Assembly (NCBI GenBank): GCA_001584585.1
Contig: LSYV01000021.1
Location: 876,340 to 940,339 of the forward strand
Origin: Gonium pectorale
Taxonomy: Eukaryota > Chlorophyta > Chlorophyceae > Chlamydomonadales > Volvocaceae
DNA: 64,000 nt
Direction: 5' to 3'
Under the pieces are notes generated by a model, which saw only the letters and a program-made list of their open reading frames with translations, searched no databases and had not been told where the DNA came from. Numbering within the stretch: the first letter of the stretch is position 1; each line of letters opens with the position of its first letter. The translations under genes were made by a program, and so were the position numbers. Shown one piece after another: positions 48,186-60,000 of this stretch.

Positions 48186-51100
48186 ATGTGCAGTGCAGCC
48201 CGGCTTCCCTTTAGTCCTTCCAAAACCCCGGATGCCTATCGTTCCCTTCCACCCGGCAGCTGCCACCGCTCGCCCGCCCTGGGGACGCAGCAAGCAAAGC
48301 CTGCCGCCATCGCACGGCCCCGCCGGCCGCTGTACGCCGCCCCCGCTGCCGCGCTGCCGTCGGCCCTTGAGGCGGCGGCCCGCAGCAACGGCCACTCCAA
48401 CGGCCACTCCAACGGCCACGCCAACGGCAATGGCCACAGCAAGAACGGTCACCATTCCAATGGCCACCACTCCAACGGCAACGGCAATGGCCTACACCTC
48501 CACGTCGCGGCCCCGACCGCTAACGGCGTCGCCGTCACGCCCTCCCATGTCCGCGTGCACGTGGTGGTCCCGCGCTGCGAGACGGTCCCGGGCGAGCGGC
48601 TGGTGCTGGTGGGCGACTGCGAGGCGCTGGGCCGCTGGGACGTGGCGCAGGGCCTAACGCTGGGCTGGTGTTCGGGCCACATGCACACAGCCACCTTCAC
48701 GCTGCCCGCGGACTGGCAGACCCTGAAGGCCAAGCTGGTCAAGGTGGCTGGCGACAAGCTCCCCGACGCGCGGCAGGACTGGGAGCCGGGGCACGACCGC
48801 AGCGTCATCCTGCAGCCGCCGGCGCAGCCGCCGCTGACGCCGGCCGCCGCCAACGGGAAGGCCAAGGCGGCGGCGGGGACGGCGACGGCGCCGGCGGCGG
48901 GTCAGAACGGCGCTGGCGGGCGCGGCAGCGTTACGCACGACTATGTGGTGGTGGCTCACTGGGGCTACACCGACTCGACTACGGTGTTGGCCCGGGAGGT
49001 GCCGGGCGAGGTGCTGGTGAGTGCCAGGGAGGCCACTCAGCCTGTGTGTTGGGGCCATCGCGTGTTGCGGATTGGGCTGGTTGCTGGGGCTGGTCTCAGG
49101 TCCGGCGGTACCCGACTTTCGGGTGTCAGGGGAGTTGAACGGCGTTTGTGCTTGGGGGGGAGAGGGGATGGGGACTGGCGATGTAGGCCGGCTTACAAAC
49201 AGATCCTGCACCGGCTTAGACAGGGATCCCCGGGTCGGCTCGTCACCACCTCATCCCCTCTCATCAACCGCATAATCCCAAGCTCCCCCCTCCTCTCTGT
49301 GCGGCGGCAGGTGCTTGAGGAGCAGCTCTCGCGGGCGCTGGCGGAGCTGCGGACCGCCCGCACGGCGGCGGCCAGCAGCCAGGAGAAGCTGGCGCGCATG
49401 CAGCAGGTGGGGGGTGGGGGTGGGGGTTGGCGGGAGGCAGCGGAGGCGGGAAGCTGGGTCGCAGCGTGGGAGGTGTGGCGTTGCGGGCGGGGGGGGCGTT
49501 CGTTTGATGAGAGCTTGCTGGCATCCAGTAGCAGCCTCCCCCAGGGCGGAGGGGGCGAAGGGTGGGGGATGGGGCGGGTTGAAGAGGTGGGGCGGGGCCC
49601 AGGAATGCCCTTGCAGGGGTTTAAGGGTGCAGGGCGCCGGAGGGGCGGGGCGGGGGGTTGCAGGGCGCTCGCAGAGGAGGTGCCCGCCGGCCAGGGCGGC
49701 TGGGAAATGTAGGTTGGGGCCTGGCGGATATCTACAGTCGGGTAACTGCGGGTACAGGATCGGGGGCGCGGGGTGGGGTGGGACGGGAAGCACGTTAGCA
49801 CGGCCCCCCTCCGCACAGCCGTCTCTAGCACAGGGGTTAAAGTCCCTACCAAATGCGCGCCCACGTCGTTATGCGTGTACGGCGTACAGCGTGCCGCGAG
49901 GCTCTCCCGCTCTCTCTACCACTACGTTCAGCCTCCGAGCATGCCGGATGCCGCCTCATCACCGCCGCACCCGCCCCCATGCCTTACTCATGTCATCTAA
50001 TGGACCCCCCCCCACCTTCTGTATTAGCAATAATGTGGAGCCGGGGCTTAAGAATATCAAGCCTTTGCAAACGGACTCTTGTGCATCACCATACCTCACC
50101 TGCTCCCAAATGTCTCCGCTCGTCACCGCCCGCCCCCCTCAGGACCTGGCCAGCTCGGAGCGCGCCGCGCGCCAGGGCGCCGAGCAGCTGAGCGAGCTGC
50201 AGGTGCGGGGCGGGGCTGCAGACGCTGAAGCGGTGCGGCGCGGTGTGGGGCTGCGGACGCAGAAGCGGACTGCCAACGGGGCTCGCTGAGTCACGGGATA
50301 AGACGTGCGGGGTGGCTGGTAGGGATGGAGCGAGGCCGAACGGCGTCATGGCGCGCTTGGAGGGTGCAGGGTGGCAGGAGGGCAAGGCGCTGGGCGAAGG
50401 CTTGGTTCCGCGCTCCGTGTGTTGATGGTCCGTGGGCCGGCCATGAGCTGCATGGGGGGCAGGGCGCTGAGGGACCCGCAGGTGCGGTCGCAGATGAGGT
50501 GGGAGGGGCGGGCCTTCCGGAAGGAAGACACGGCGTGCGTACGGCATGCGTGGGTGGCCGCCTGGGCGCCTCACGAGACACGCTCGTCCCACCACCGTTG
50601 ATCTTCATCATTGCCCCACCATCACCGCCACCATCGCCGCCACCGTCACCATCACCACCACCGCCGCCGTCGCGCCCCGAACCCAACAGGCCCGGCACAA
50701 GGCCATGACGGCGGAGCTGACAGAGGCGCAGCGGCAGGCCAAGACGGCGGCCGCTGAGGCCGCGGCAGCGGCGGCGGCGGCCGCCGCCGCCGCCAAGGCC
50801 AGCAGCGTGAACGTGGCGGAGGTGGAGGCGCGCGTGTCGGCGCGGTACGAGTCGCGCATGGCGGAGCTCAAGCAACAGCTGGACGTGAGTTGGCTGGCTG
50901 GGGGGGAGAGAGGGAGGGCAGGGCGGCGAGGGTGGGGAGGGGCAGTCGCAGTGCGGGTTGGTTACTTGGGCGGGTAAGCGACCGGTTGGGTGCGGGCGGG
51001 ATGCGCCCAGGCTGGCATCTTGGATTGGGGTTTTGGAGCGAGGACACACGCGCACCCAACGATCGCCATCGCCTTCGCTTGGCCCCTTCGGTTCCCAGGA

Positions 51101-53247
51101 AAAGACCTCAAGATTGGCCCCTGGTGGCGCCCCCCCTTGAACCCCCTCCCGCATCCCTCCCCTCCTCCGGCTCCCGCAGGGCGTCAAGTCGGCCTACAGC
51201 GCTGAGGTGAGCTCGCTGCAGGAGCGGCTGGACGCCAGCGCGCGCAAGGAGGCGGAGGCGCAGGAGATGGTCGCCACGCTCAAGGAGATCGTGCAGAAGG
51301 ACGTGGCTCGGCTGAGGACGGAGCTGGCGCAGGTGTGTTCTTTTAGGGGGATTGCACAAATGGGAAATGCGCGCTCATTAAATGCCCCTGCCTTGTGATC
51401 CGATTGCAGCTCACGCGCATGGCACGCTGGAGCCCGTGATGCGCACTGATTTAAACTGCATTGCGCACGGCAGTTCTCTTCCTCGCCACATGTACGGCAC
51501 AACGCGCAGATCCCTCAACCTCCAATCCCTCACCCTCAACCTCCAATCCCTCACCCTCGACCTCAAATCCCTCACCCAAGCGTGCGCTTTGCGAGCCTGT
51601 CTTAGTGAGAGCACACCGATGTGCTCTTGACCCCAACCCGGCCCCGGGGGCGACGCGACGGACTGGGATGCCATGCGCACCCCGCTTCTCTACTGACGAC
51701 GCCTTGCAACCTGATTGCCCCTCCCCCCTCCTCCCGGGCAGCTGGTTGACGAGTACATGTCTGCGCGGCAGCAGCTCGCGCAGCAGGCGCAGCAGATTGA
51801 GGCCAGCGAGAAGCTGCGCATGCAGCAGGTGTGTGTGTGTGTGCATGGGTGTGTTGAAAAGGAAAACGCATACGACGCATGGGTGTGTGTATGGGTGTGT
51901 GTGCGTTATTGTGTGTGTCTGGGGGGAGGTGTGGGGTGTGGGGGGGGGGGCGAAGGGGTTAGGGAGTGTGGGGTGGGGGTCCAGGAAGGTCCTGGCGACG
52001 AGGGGGTGGTTTGGGTCGTAGCGGGGCATGATCGGCAGAGCGGGGACGGGCGGGAGGTGCGCAAGCTGGGCGCAACCGGACCTACCAACACAGACCCCTG
52101 GACGCGCTTGCTCCTGTGCCGTGCCCTCCTTTGCCTGTCCCCAAGCAACTGCCGCCGTCACGCCGCATCTGCATGTGCCCCGAATCCCTGAACCCCTTGA
52201 AAGTGCTGCGCCTCCATGCCGAACCGTTGTCCTGATGACTCCGCACGTGCCTCGAACACTGCCCTCACACACGCCTCGCCCTGCCTACCACGGCCCCTAG
52301 ATCGACGGGCTGTCGTCCGAGATCAAGAACCTCATCACAAAGTACAACGGCGCGCAGACCACCATCGCGGAGCAGCAGCGGCTGCTGGAGGAGCTGCAGG
52401 TACGGGCCGTGCCGTACGGGCCGGACCGTACGGGCCGTAACGTACGATTGGGTTTTCTGGCTTGAGGGGAAAAGCAGCGGGCGCGAGCCGCGGGGAGTAG
52501 CCGGTGTGCGCTTGTGTGTGTAGGTGTTGAAACGGAGAACGCATACGTGTGTGTACGTGTGTTGGATGTAGGCCGGCAGGTGCTGGGAAGTCGGAGTTTT
52601 GTATGTGTGGTCTGATGCGGGTTCGAAGGTAGTTGGTAGTTGGGCACGCTGCAGGCGGGCGCTTGGGGGCCGGCGGGCGGGGCGCCGCGCCCAGTGCCGG
52701 TAAACAACCGAGAGTCCCAACCCACCCGTGGGGAAGTGCGCGGTGGACAGGCGTACGCAGAAAGGCCCGACATCCGGTCCGCACGGCTGCATGCCCCCTC
52801 TTGTCCGCTCCCCGCCCTGTTGGCTTGCCCCAACTCCCCTGCACATGGCCCTTGCGCTGAGCCGATCCGTCCTTGACTCCGTCACAACCCGGCCCCCTCC
52901 AGGCTGGTCGCGGCGGCGCGCTCCCGCAGCGCGCGCTGGACCCCGTGCAGCAGCTCGGCGTGCCACCAGGGCCCGACCCGCAGGTACGGCGTTGTACGGC
53001 ACGGTCACACCGCGGGGGCCGGAGCCCTCACGCGTTTCCCTGCTGCGCCCCGTCCTGTCGGGTCCCTCTCCTGAAGCTGTCGCGCATCAGCCGCATGGCG
53101 TACGGCGTGCCCGCGGTACTGACGGGTGTGTCCCCGCTCTCGGCTCTCCGCCTGCAGGCCGGCCGCGACTGGCGCTCCGACTGGGCGCGGCTGCGCAAGC
53201 TGTCGGCCAACGGCGCCAACGTGCCCGTCAGCGCCAACGCGCGTTAA
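48186..53247 (+). CDS. CBM20 plus coiled-coil protein with a Rubisco-binding-like C-terminus (SAGA-like)
   Basis: Nine exons, 48186-49016, 49311-49406, 50143-50202, 50690-50884, 51180-51332, 51742-51828, 52301-52399, 52903-52983 and 53158-53247, join in phase 0 at every junction to 563 aa. Residues 1-60 look like a plastid transit peptide (ARPRRPLYAAPAAA). An alternative first exon at 47771-47805 (MQHMMMNPTLS) would splice in phase to an acceptor at 48259. A repetitive NGHSNGH linker (68-102) leads to a CBM20 domain (about 120-212, VPGERLVLVGDCEALGRWD, DWEPGHDR). A coiled coil of about 230 residues follows. The last exon encodes AGRDWRSDWARLRKLS. The DWR core with a following LR resembles Rubisco-binding motifs of pyrenoid proteins such as NWKQELESLRS of EPYC1. 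CBM20 plus coiled coil is the layout of SAGA1 and SAGA2, but this protein is far shorter. A starch-sheath or pyrenoid role is inferred. Confidence 0.83.
48393..48482 (+). repeat. in-frame Asn-Gly-His repeat
   Basis: A 12-base unit like AACGGCCACTCC repeats imperfectly, encoding NGHS/NGHH between the presumed transit peptide and the CBM20 domain. It is a flexible polar linker and likely variable in length. Confidence 0.85.
51508..51578 (+). repeat. short intronic tandem repeat
   Basis: Units of about 18 bases like CCTCCAATCCCTCACCCT repeat three to four times in the intron between the coiled-coil exons ending at 51332 and starting at 51742. Confidence 0.8.
51829..51925 (+). repeat. GT-rich intronic block with a TGTTGAAAAGGA motif
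   Basis: Immediately after the donor of the exon ending at 51828 there is a GTGTGTGTG tract, then GTGTTGAAAAGGAAAACGCA and more GT. A diverged copy with the same order lies in the next intron at about 52503-52570. The bare motif also occurs at 6441-6466 in the GTPase gene. Confidence 0.7.
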
Positions 53248-56200
53248 GAGGGAGCGTGTCGGGAGCGTCTGTTTTGGGGCGCGGGCCCCGGGCGGTGGCA
53301 GCGGCTCAGCTGCCGTGGAACGGGAGTCCCGCCTTGTACCATTAGAGCAACGCACTGGGCCGGCAGGTTTTGGGTCGCGCGGGGCCGGGGGCAACTGGGA
53401 CGGCCGCCGGCTGGCCGCTCGGCGGTCGGCGGTTGGCGGTTAACGGCTGGCGAGAGGCTACGGCCGAGCGAAGGGCCTTACTGACGCATGCCGCACTCGC
53501 GGCCGTTTTGTACGACAAGACTCATGGGAGTTGGCGGGCCGGCCTCCGTCCTGATATAAACACAACCTTCCGAATAACGACCGAGGCGGCGAGGGCCGGG
53601 GAGGGAGGTTGGGTGTGAACTCTGAAAACGCCCCTGCGGCTTTTGCGGGGGGGGGGGCTGTCGACTGAGAAGTCCCGCGCAATGGGGTTCCCCGCCGTGA
53701 AGGTGAAGATGAAAGGGAAGGCATGCTATGACGGCCGCCGCGCTGTGGAAACATCCCACGGACAGTGGCGCGCGGCGGCGGCTGAGGGCACGGCGAGTCG
53801 GGCTGGGATGAGCTGCTTATGTGCGTGTGCGTGTGCGTCCAGGGTTATGGGTCCGTGAGCTCCGCCGGGATGGAGGACATCGTTGAGATGGCCGTGGCTG
53901 GGTCTGGGGACGCCCCGGCATCTGGAGTCATGCCATCGGTGACCCGCCGGGTCGTGGATGGCCGTTTCCGGCAGAGCTTGGGGTATGGGTGCGTCTTTTT
54001 TGGGATTCAGTAGCTTACGAAGGGCGAGCCTGGCCTGGTGGGCTCGTTTGAGGCGTGTTCTGTCGCACCCGGAGCTCGGATGCAGGCGCCCTGTCCCGAT
54101 GCGTCGCACTATGACTGTTTGCGGCCGCTCGTTGCATCATACATACCGCCCTCGTGGCAGGCGGATGCGAACCCGGCATTGCTGGTGTGCTTGGCTGCGT
54201 GCATCGGCCGGCGTGGCTCGCCTGCTGGCTGGCGGGAGGCGTGTTGAGAACTTGAGGGACCTGAGGGCCGCCCGGGGCCCCGAGACCACGCTTTTACCCT
54301 CTTTGTAGTAGCGGGCGGCTGGACGCGGCCCGCTCTGCAATGGACCTACAAAGGGACCGCCCTCAGCCCCAATGTGGCGGTCGTTGCCATTGCCGTACGG
54401 TCATTTTTGTGCTGCTGCCGTACGCAACTTCACTTGTGAGACCCTCGACTAGCGTTGTATTTGTTGAGTTGCGTTCGTTGCGCGTCTACCCTAAGAGGGC
54501 CCCCGTCAAGTCAGGTGGTGACTTGGCCTCTTGGCGTGTCATTGGCGCTCTCCCCCCCCCCCCAAATCTCGTTGGCCGCATCGGGAGTTTACATCGCTGC
54601 GTTTCCACGCATTTTTAGCCGTATGGCCGCATTATGCGGTAATGCAAGTGGGCCTCATGGCATCATGGGCTGGCGTATCCCGGTCGTAAGGGTTCGCAGC
54701 GCCATGTCGCCTGCCGGGGTGTATCCCCATTCCTCCCCGCATACGTCGTGTGTACATAGGAGGAGGTGGGAGTGCGGCCCTTCCAACTGATGACCGGGGG
54801 CCCTGGCACTGAGCGAGTGTGTGTGCGTGTCAGGGCGCCGGCTGTGCTGCAGAGGTGCTGCAGCCGGACGCGGCCCTGGCCGTGCTCACGGCTGCACGCA
54901 GCAATCGCTTGGCGTTTTTTTGGGTGTTCACTACCAACAACGAGCCTCGTGTCTTCCGCCTAGCATTTTTTATCATATGCCGCGGCAGGGCCTGGTGCGC
55001 AGTGCACGGTTGCGGCTGCCTGGAGGCGGCGTGGCGGCCTAGCGCCTGTTTTGAGGAGCTGTTGCGCTGTTTTGGGTTGCCGCGATGGGATGCCGGTTGC
55101 GGACACGCTGTAACCTTAGCGGACTGCTTTGACTGGCAGAATCGGGCGCGTTGAACGGTTTAAGCGCTACGTCATACGGCCTCTTGCACGCCTGCAATTG
55201 CGTTCTCGCACATGAATTCACAGACTACGTTCTCGAGCTACCATCTCTACGTTCTCAAGCGAATGGGTGTTACAGTATCCCTGGCATGGGGGAACCTGGT
55301 ATAACCGAGTCAGCGCGTCTCTACACAACAGCCATGTTACGAACCCTAAACAAACCGGCGAAGAGATGCCACTTGCAGAAAACCCGGACAGATCAGCGCT
55401 GCGGTACCCTGTTTGTCGTCTTCATGCGGCAAACCTGACAGGACTCAGACATTTGGGGTTGCCACCAAGGGCCGTAATGCAGAGAAATAGCGAAGCGCGG
55501 TACCGCGCACATACCTGCAATCAAGGTGTGCGTGCGAAGCACAAGTTTGCGTACACTTACCGTACACAGCGTGCACGTGCCGCAGCCGATGGAGACAAAC
55601 CGCCGCCGTCGCGCGCACGCAGTCCCGCCCGCCAACCCCTGCTCATCCCCTTCTGGTATAGTTGAAGTCGAAAGCGCACAGAGCAGACTTCTCTCAGAGC
55701 AGCAATACCCATAATTGAAAGGACTGGACGCGATGCACACAGCACGGGTGCTTTGTGTTGAGAACGTGAAGGGCATGTCAAACACAATTGCAAGCAAGCT
55801 GCAAGCCAGGAAGCAAGCTAGCCGGCAGCCCATATAGGATAGGAACTTGTGTGGCCGGGGTACCTGCGCGGCCGCCTACCGCCCGGGCCTGCATCAACGC
55901 AGCAACTCATTGCCCAATCCAATGCTTTACTCCAGTATGAAACGATAAATCCAGGGACCAGCACAACGTCCTGTTGCTTTCACCATGCTTGGACCGACCA
56001 CCCATCAACCGCGAAGTAAGCCACATCTAGGACCAAGCAGTAATCGCTCCCAATGTGCCAATGACGTACGCTCTAGCCACCACCGTATGCAACCGCACGG
56101 CTAGGGTACGGCCGCCGCATAACTAAACAGTACGGCAGCACATTCCCATAAGGGCAGGGCTAATCCATACACACGGATACATCTTCTAGATCATATAGAA

Positions 56201-57013
56201 CACACGGCTACATGGGCCCTGCTCCTCAGTTGCAGTTATCAAGGCAGGATATCAAGGCCGCCGGCGTTCCGCTGCTCGCCTCCCGTCGTCCGTCAAAGCT
56301 GCGGCGGATCCGTGCGCGATTTCCACACAGCGTGTAGGGACCTATGAGAGCGTTGCAACATGGTTCAGCCTACAGTACGGCACTTCAGTACGGCACTGCG
56401 AAATAATGCACACACGGAACCAGGATCGTGCTCGCGCGCCGCGCCCCTACCCCTCATTGGAAGGGCATGTGCACAGTTAATCCACACAAATCAATACCCA
56501 TCATACAATTTGTTGTAAGGCATGAAAGGCTGCCGGGCACGCGCCCCTGCTTGGGACTTGGGACAAGTGTTCGATAGTTTCGCATACACAAAAGTGAATT
56601 GAGACCAGAGCGAGTGAAGAAGTCCGTGAGACGGCACTTCACGGGCCTCGGGCCGCCTTGCTTGGCCTACCTGCTTCCCGCGGTTGCTTCGAACGACGAA
56701 CATTCCCAACCCAACTCAACCCATCCAAGCCTCACGCGATACCCGATCATTCATACATCGCCCGTGCCGTCTTCAGCATTCTTTACGGCAGCCGACGCAA
56801 CCACCAGCTGAGAAAGGGTGGGCGTCCGGGCGCGGCGGACGAGGCGGCAGCCGACATGCCAGGCAGGGGCGGAACGGGCGCGAGGGGCGGGGGCCGGGTT
56901 AGGCGAAGGGGACGTTGCAGGGTCAGTCGAGCCAGAAATTGGCTAGAACGGCTAACGCGCGGCGCACAGACATCATGCAGCGAGTGCGCCTAATGATTGT
57001 AAGCAGCTGGCCG
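53248..57013. other. long intergenic region between convergent genes
   Basis: This lies between the CBM20/coiled-coil gene (+) and the receptor-like kinase gene (-). The first TGTAA after 53247 is only near 55107. I found no exon with domain similarity, no RNA gene and no repeat-family copy in these 3.7 kb. The part around 55800-56600 is comparatively A+T-rich. Confidence 0.5.
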
Positions 57014-60000
57014 TTATCCCTGACCGTGTTGTACCTCTTGTTGTACGAGCAGGAGGTCTTTGACCAGCTCCGAAGCCGCGGGCCGTCGTTGGGGTATCTG
57101 ATCCCAGCACGCCCGAACCAGGCGCTGCAGCTTGCGCGGAAAGCGCTCGGTGGGCACGGCTTCGACCGGCGGCCGCTGCTTTAGGTGGTGTACTCTGAGG
57201 CGGGAGGGACAAGGGTGCGGGTGGATATGGACCACGCTGGCATGGTGTCCTCTTGCGAGAAAGGGTGCTCGAGCGAAAGGCAAGGGAACACCACTACTCC
57301 TGCTGCCCGGCGGTGGCGCATCAAACCGGCAGCAGATGCATCCGCTTCGCCGACGCACAGAGATCATGGGACAGCACCCGAAAGCAGTTGCTGCAGCAGC
57401 CCTAACAGCAAACCGCCGCAACGTACTTGACTGCGATGGCCACCATCGGCCATCCCTGAAGAGGGCCAAGAGGGGGACGTTAGGGGCATGCGACGAGCGA
57501 CGGAGGGGGCCGGACGGAAAGAGGACTGTGTCCCGGTAGAAACCGGACAACCGACGCGCCAGGACTGCAAAGTGCGAGCCGCAAGAACGGTGACGCGTCT
57601 CGCACCCATCCCATCCTGCTCTACCCGCCGCCGACACTTACCGCCCAGGGCCGCTGTCCAGACAGCATGGCCCACAGCAGCACGCCGTACGCGTATACTA
57701 TGGGTTGTTCGGGCGGCCAGGGGCAAGGGAGGGGCACCGAGGTGAAATTGTGTAGAGAAAACACGGCTCAAGCGCCAGCACCTGGCCGCTGCCGAAGCCA
57801 CTCCCTTGTCGTGGGCCCCATCTTTGCATGTTTTGGCGAGAAACCCCGTACTGGGCAGCCATTCACAGAACGTATGCCGGGACCTCGCAAGCAAGGTCCT
57901 ACGCAGGCGTTGGGAACAAGCTCGCCTATGTACCCAATCGCATACCGCCATTAGCGCCTATCCGCGGCCAAGTCCCACACATGAAGCAACGCCACGCCTT
58001 CCGCGCTGTCGCTTACCGTCCACCTTGTCACTGACTGCATTGTTCGTCGTCGCGTAGAGCTCTAGGACAGGTCGAGAGGGAACAGCAGGATTGGGTGAGA
58101 CCCCGTCCCTCTCCGACTTGCGAAAACCCATGACAACCGACTCGATCACAAGCGTCAGAGCACATGACTTCCTTGCCGAGCGCGCCACACCAGGCGGTGG
58201 TCAAGGCGACACAGACGACCCGCGGGTCGGTGCGGTGCACAGCCGACGACAGCGCGGCAGCACGCGTGCGGTCTGGTCGAACCATCCTGGCTCAAAAGGA
58301 CATTCCCACGTGAGGGGCTGAAGCCGTGCATTGAGCCACGCAATTCAGTGACGCGCTGGCCCCGATGGTTGGTCGGTGGTTGGCCCACCGACCCTGAATA
58401 CATGCCCCGGAACGACGCACACCGCGTATCTACTGGCCCTCGCCAGTTCAATGCCACAGGGTCATTACCCCCCGACACACCTACCTGGCGCCATGTACTC
58501 GGGCGTCCCAACCTCCGGGTTGGCGGTGAAAGCGACCGCCGTGAAGCGCAGCCGCGACAGCCCAAAGTCCTGGAAGGGATTGGCGCATGCCGGGGCTTCA
58601 CAGGGAGATGACCCTCCACGGCGGCCCTGCGCTGTACGGAACGGCTGCGCCCGTATCCTGAAGAAAAGGCTTATTGTGGGCATGGCAGCGCTTCTATTTG
58701 GCCGGTGGAGTCCACCGTGGTTAGTGCTTATGGACCATAGGCTTTACACATGATGGCCGTAGGTGCGTACGTTACATGCCAGCATCGAGCTTCGCGCTTC
58801 CGGCCCATGCAGCTTGCGGCCATGCAACAACGGACGACGGTGGACGCTGCACGCACCGACAACTTTGCCACCAGTTTGTCGGTGCCGACGCCGTTGATCA
58901 GCACGTTCCTGTGCGCGTGGGCAGGACATCGCCAGTTCAGACCCTTTCACAGAAGTTGACATTCCGATCTGGACGAATCCTATCACCGTATGCAGCACCT
59001 GACGCATGCCGTACGGAGGCGCACGTACGGGTTGAACTTGACTCAGGATGCATACCGCCACCCGCTATGAGCAAGGCCCCACCAACCAACGCTTACCCCG
59101 GCTTGAGGTCGCGGTGCAGCACAGTGGGGTGCAAGTACTCGAGACCGCGGGCCACGTCCAGCGCGATGGACAGAACCTGGCGGGGGGAGGCACAACGGGG
59201 CCGGGGAGGGCCAGGACTCAAGGCAGATGAATGCGGCTGGCAGGGCCAGAGCACGTTTGCGGCTTCCCGCACAATACACACGTTCTGGTCCCGTATGTGG
59301 CGCCACTCCCTACTAACCGAATCCCCGTGCCCCACCTCCCACCTGCTCCATGGGCAGCAGCACGCCCGGCCTGCCGTACAGCAGCTTATCCAGGCTGGTC
59401 TCCATGCGCTCCATCACCAGGCACAGCCGAGGCGGCTGGAGGCAGGCCGCTATCAGCGTCAAGATGTTGGGATGCCGGCAGCGGCCCAGCACCGCAACCT
59501 CCTGGGCCAGGCTTGCCGACAGCTCTGACAGCGCACTCTCCCGCGACTCATTTTTTCTTTGCGCAACCCCCCTGCCGTCGGAGGCGGCGTTCGTCCCATC
59601 GGCGGCAGAATGATGATCAACGGCGGCCCGCAGGCCCCAGGCCTCCAGCGAGTCGTCCAGGATGAGCTTCACCGCCACGGTCCGGCCCTCGTAGATTCCC
59701 TCCACCACGCGCCCGAACCCGCCCTTGCCCAGCACCGTGGGCAGGAGGGTCACCTCGTGACCCGGCCGCGCGTCAAGGCGCACGTCGGGGCGAGGCGGCG
59801 TAAACAGTGTGACGACCGCAAAGGGGTCGTGCGAGGGCGCGCCGCTGCCCTGTGGCAGTGCCGGCGTGGGCATGGCGGTGGTGTGCGGCACGCCTGTGTT
59901 CCCTGCAACAGGCAGGAAGGACATCATTACGGGGAGCATGGGCCGTGACGTGAATGGTGCGATGGAACCTCTATGTGCATGATGATGCACTGCGGAAACC

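Noticed and set aside
53820..55160. Several plus-strand frames of 65-115 codons after the CBM20/coiled-coil gene
   Set aside because: No domain, no consistent donor and acceptor pairs, and heavy overlap. More likely a 3' untranslated region and intergenic DNA.
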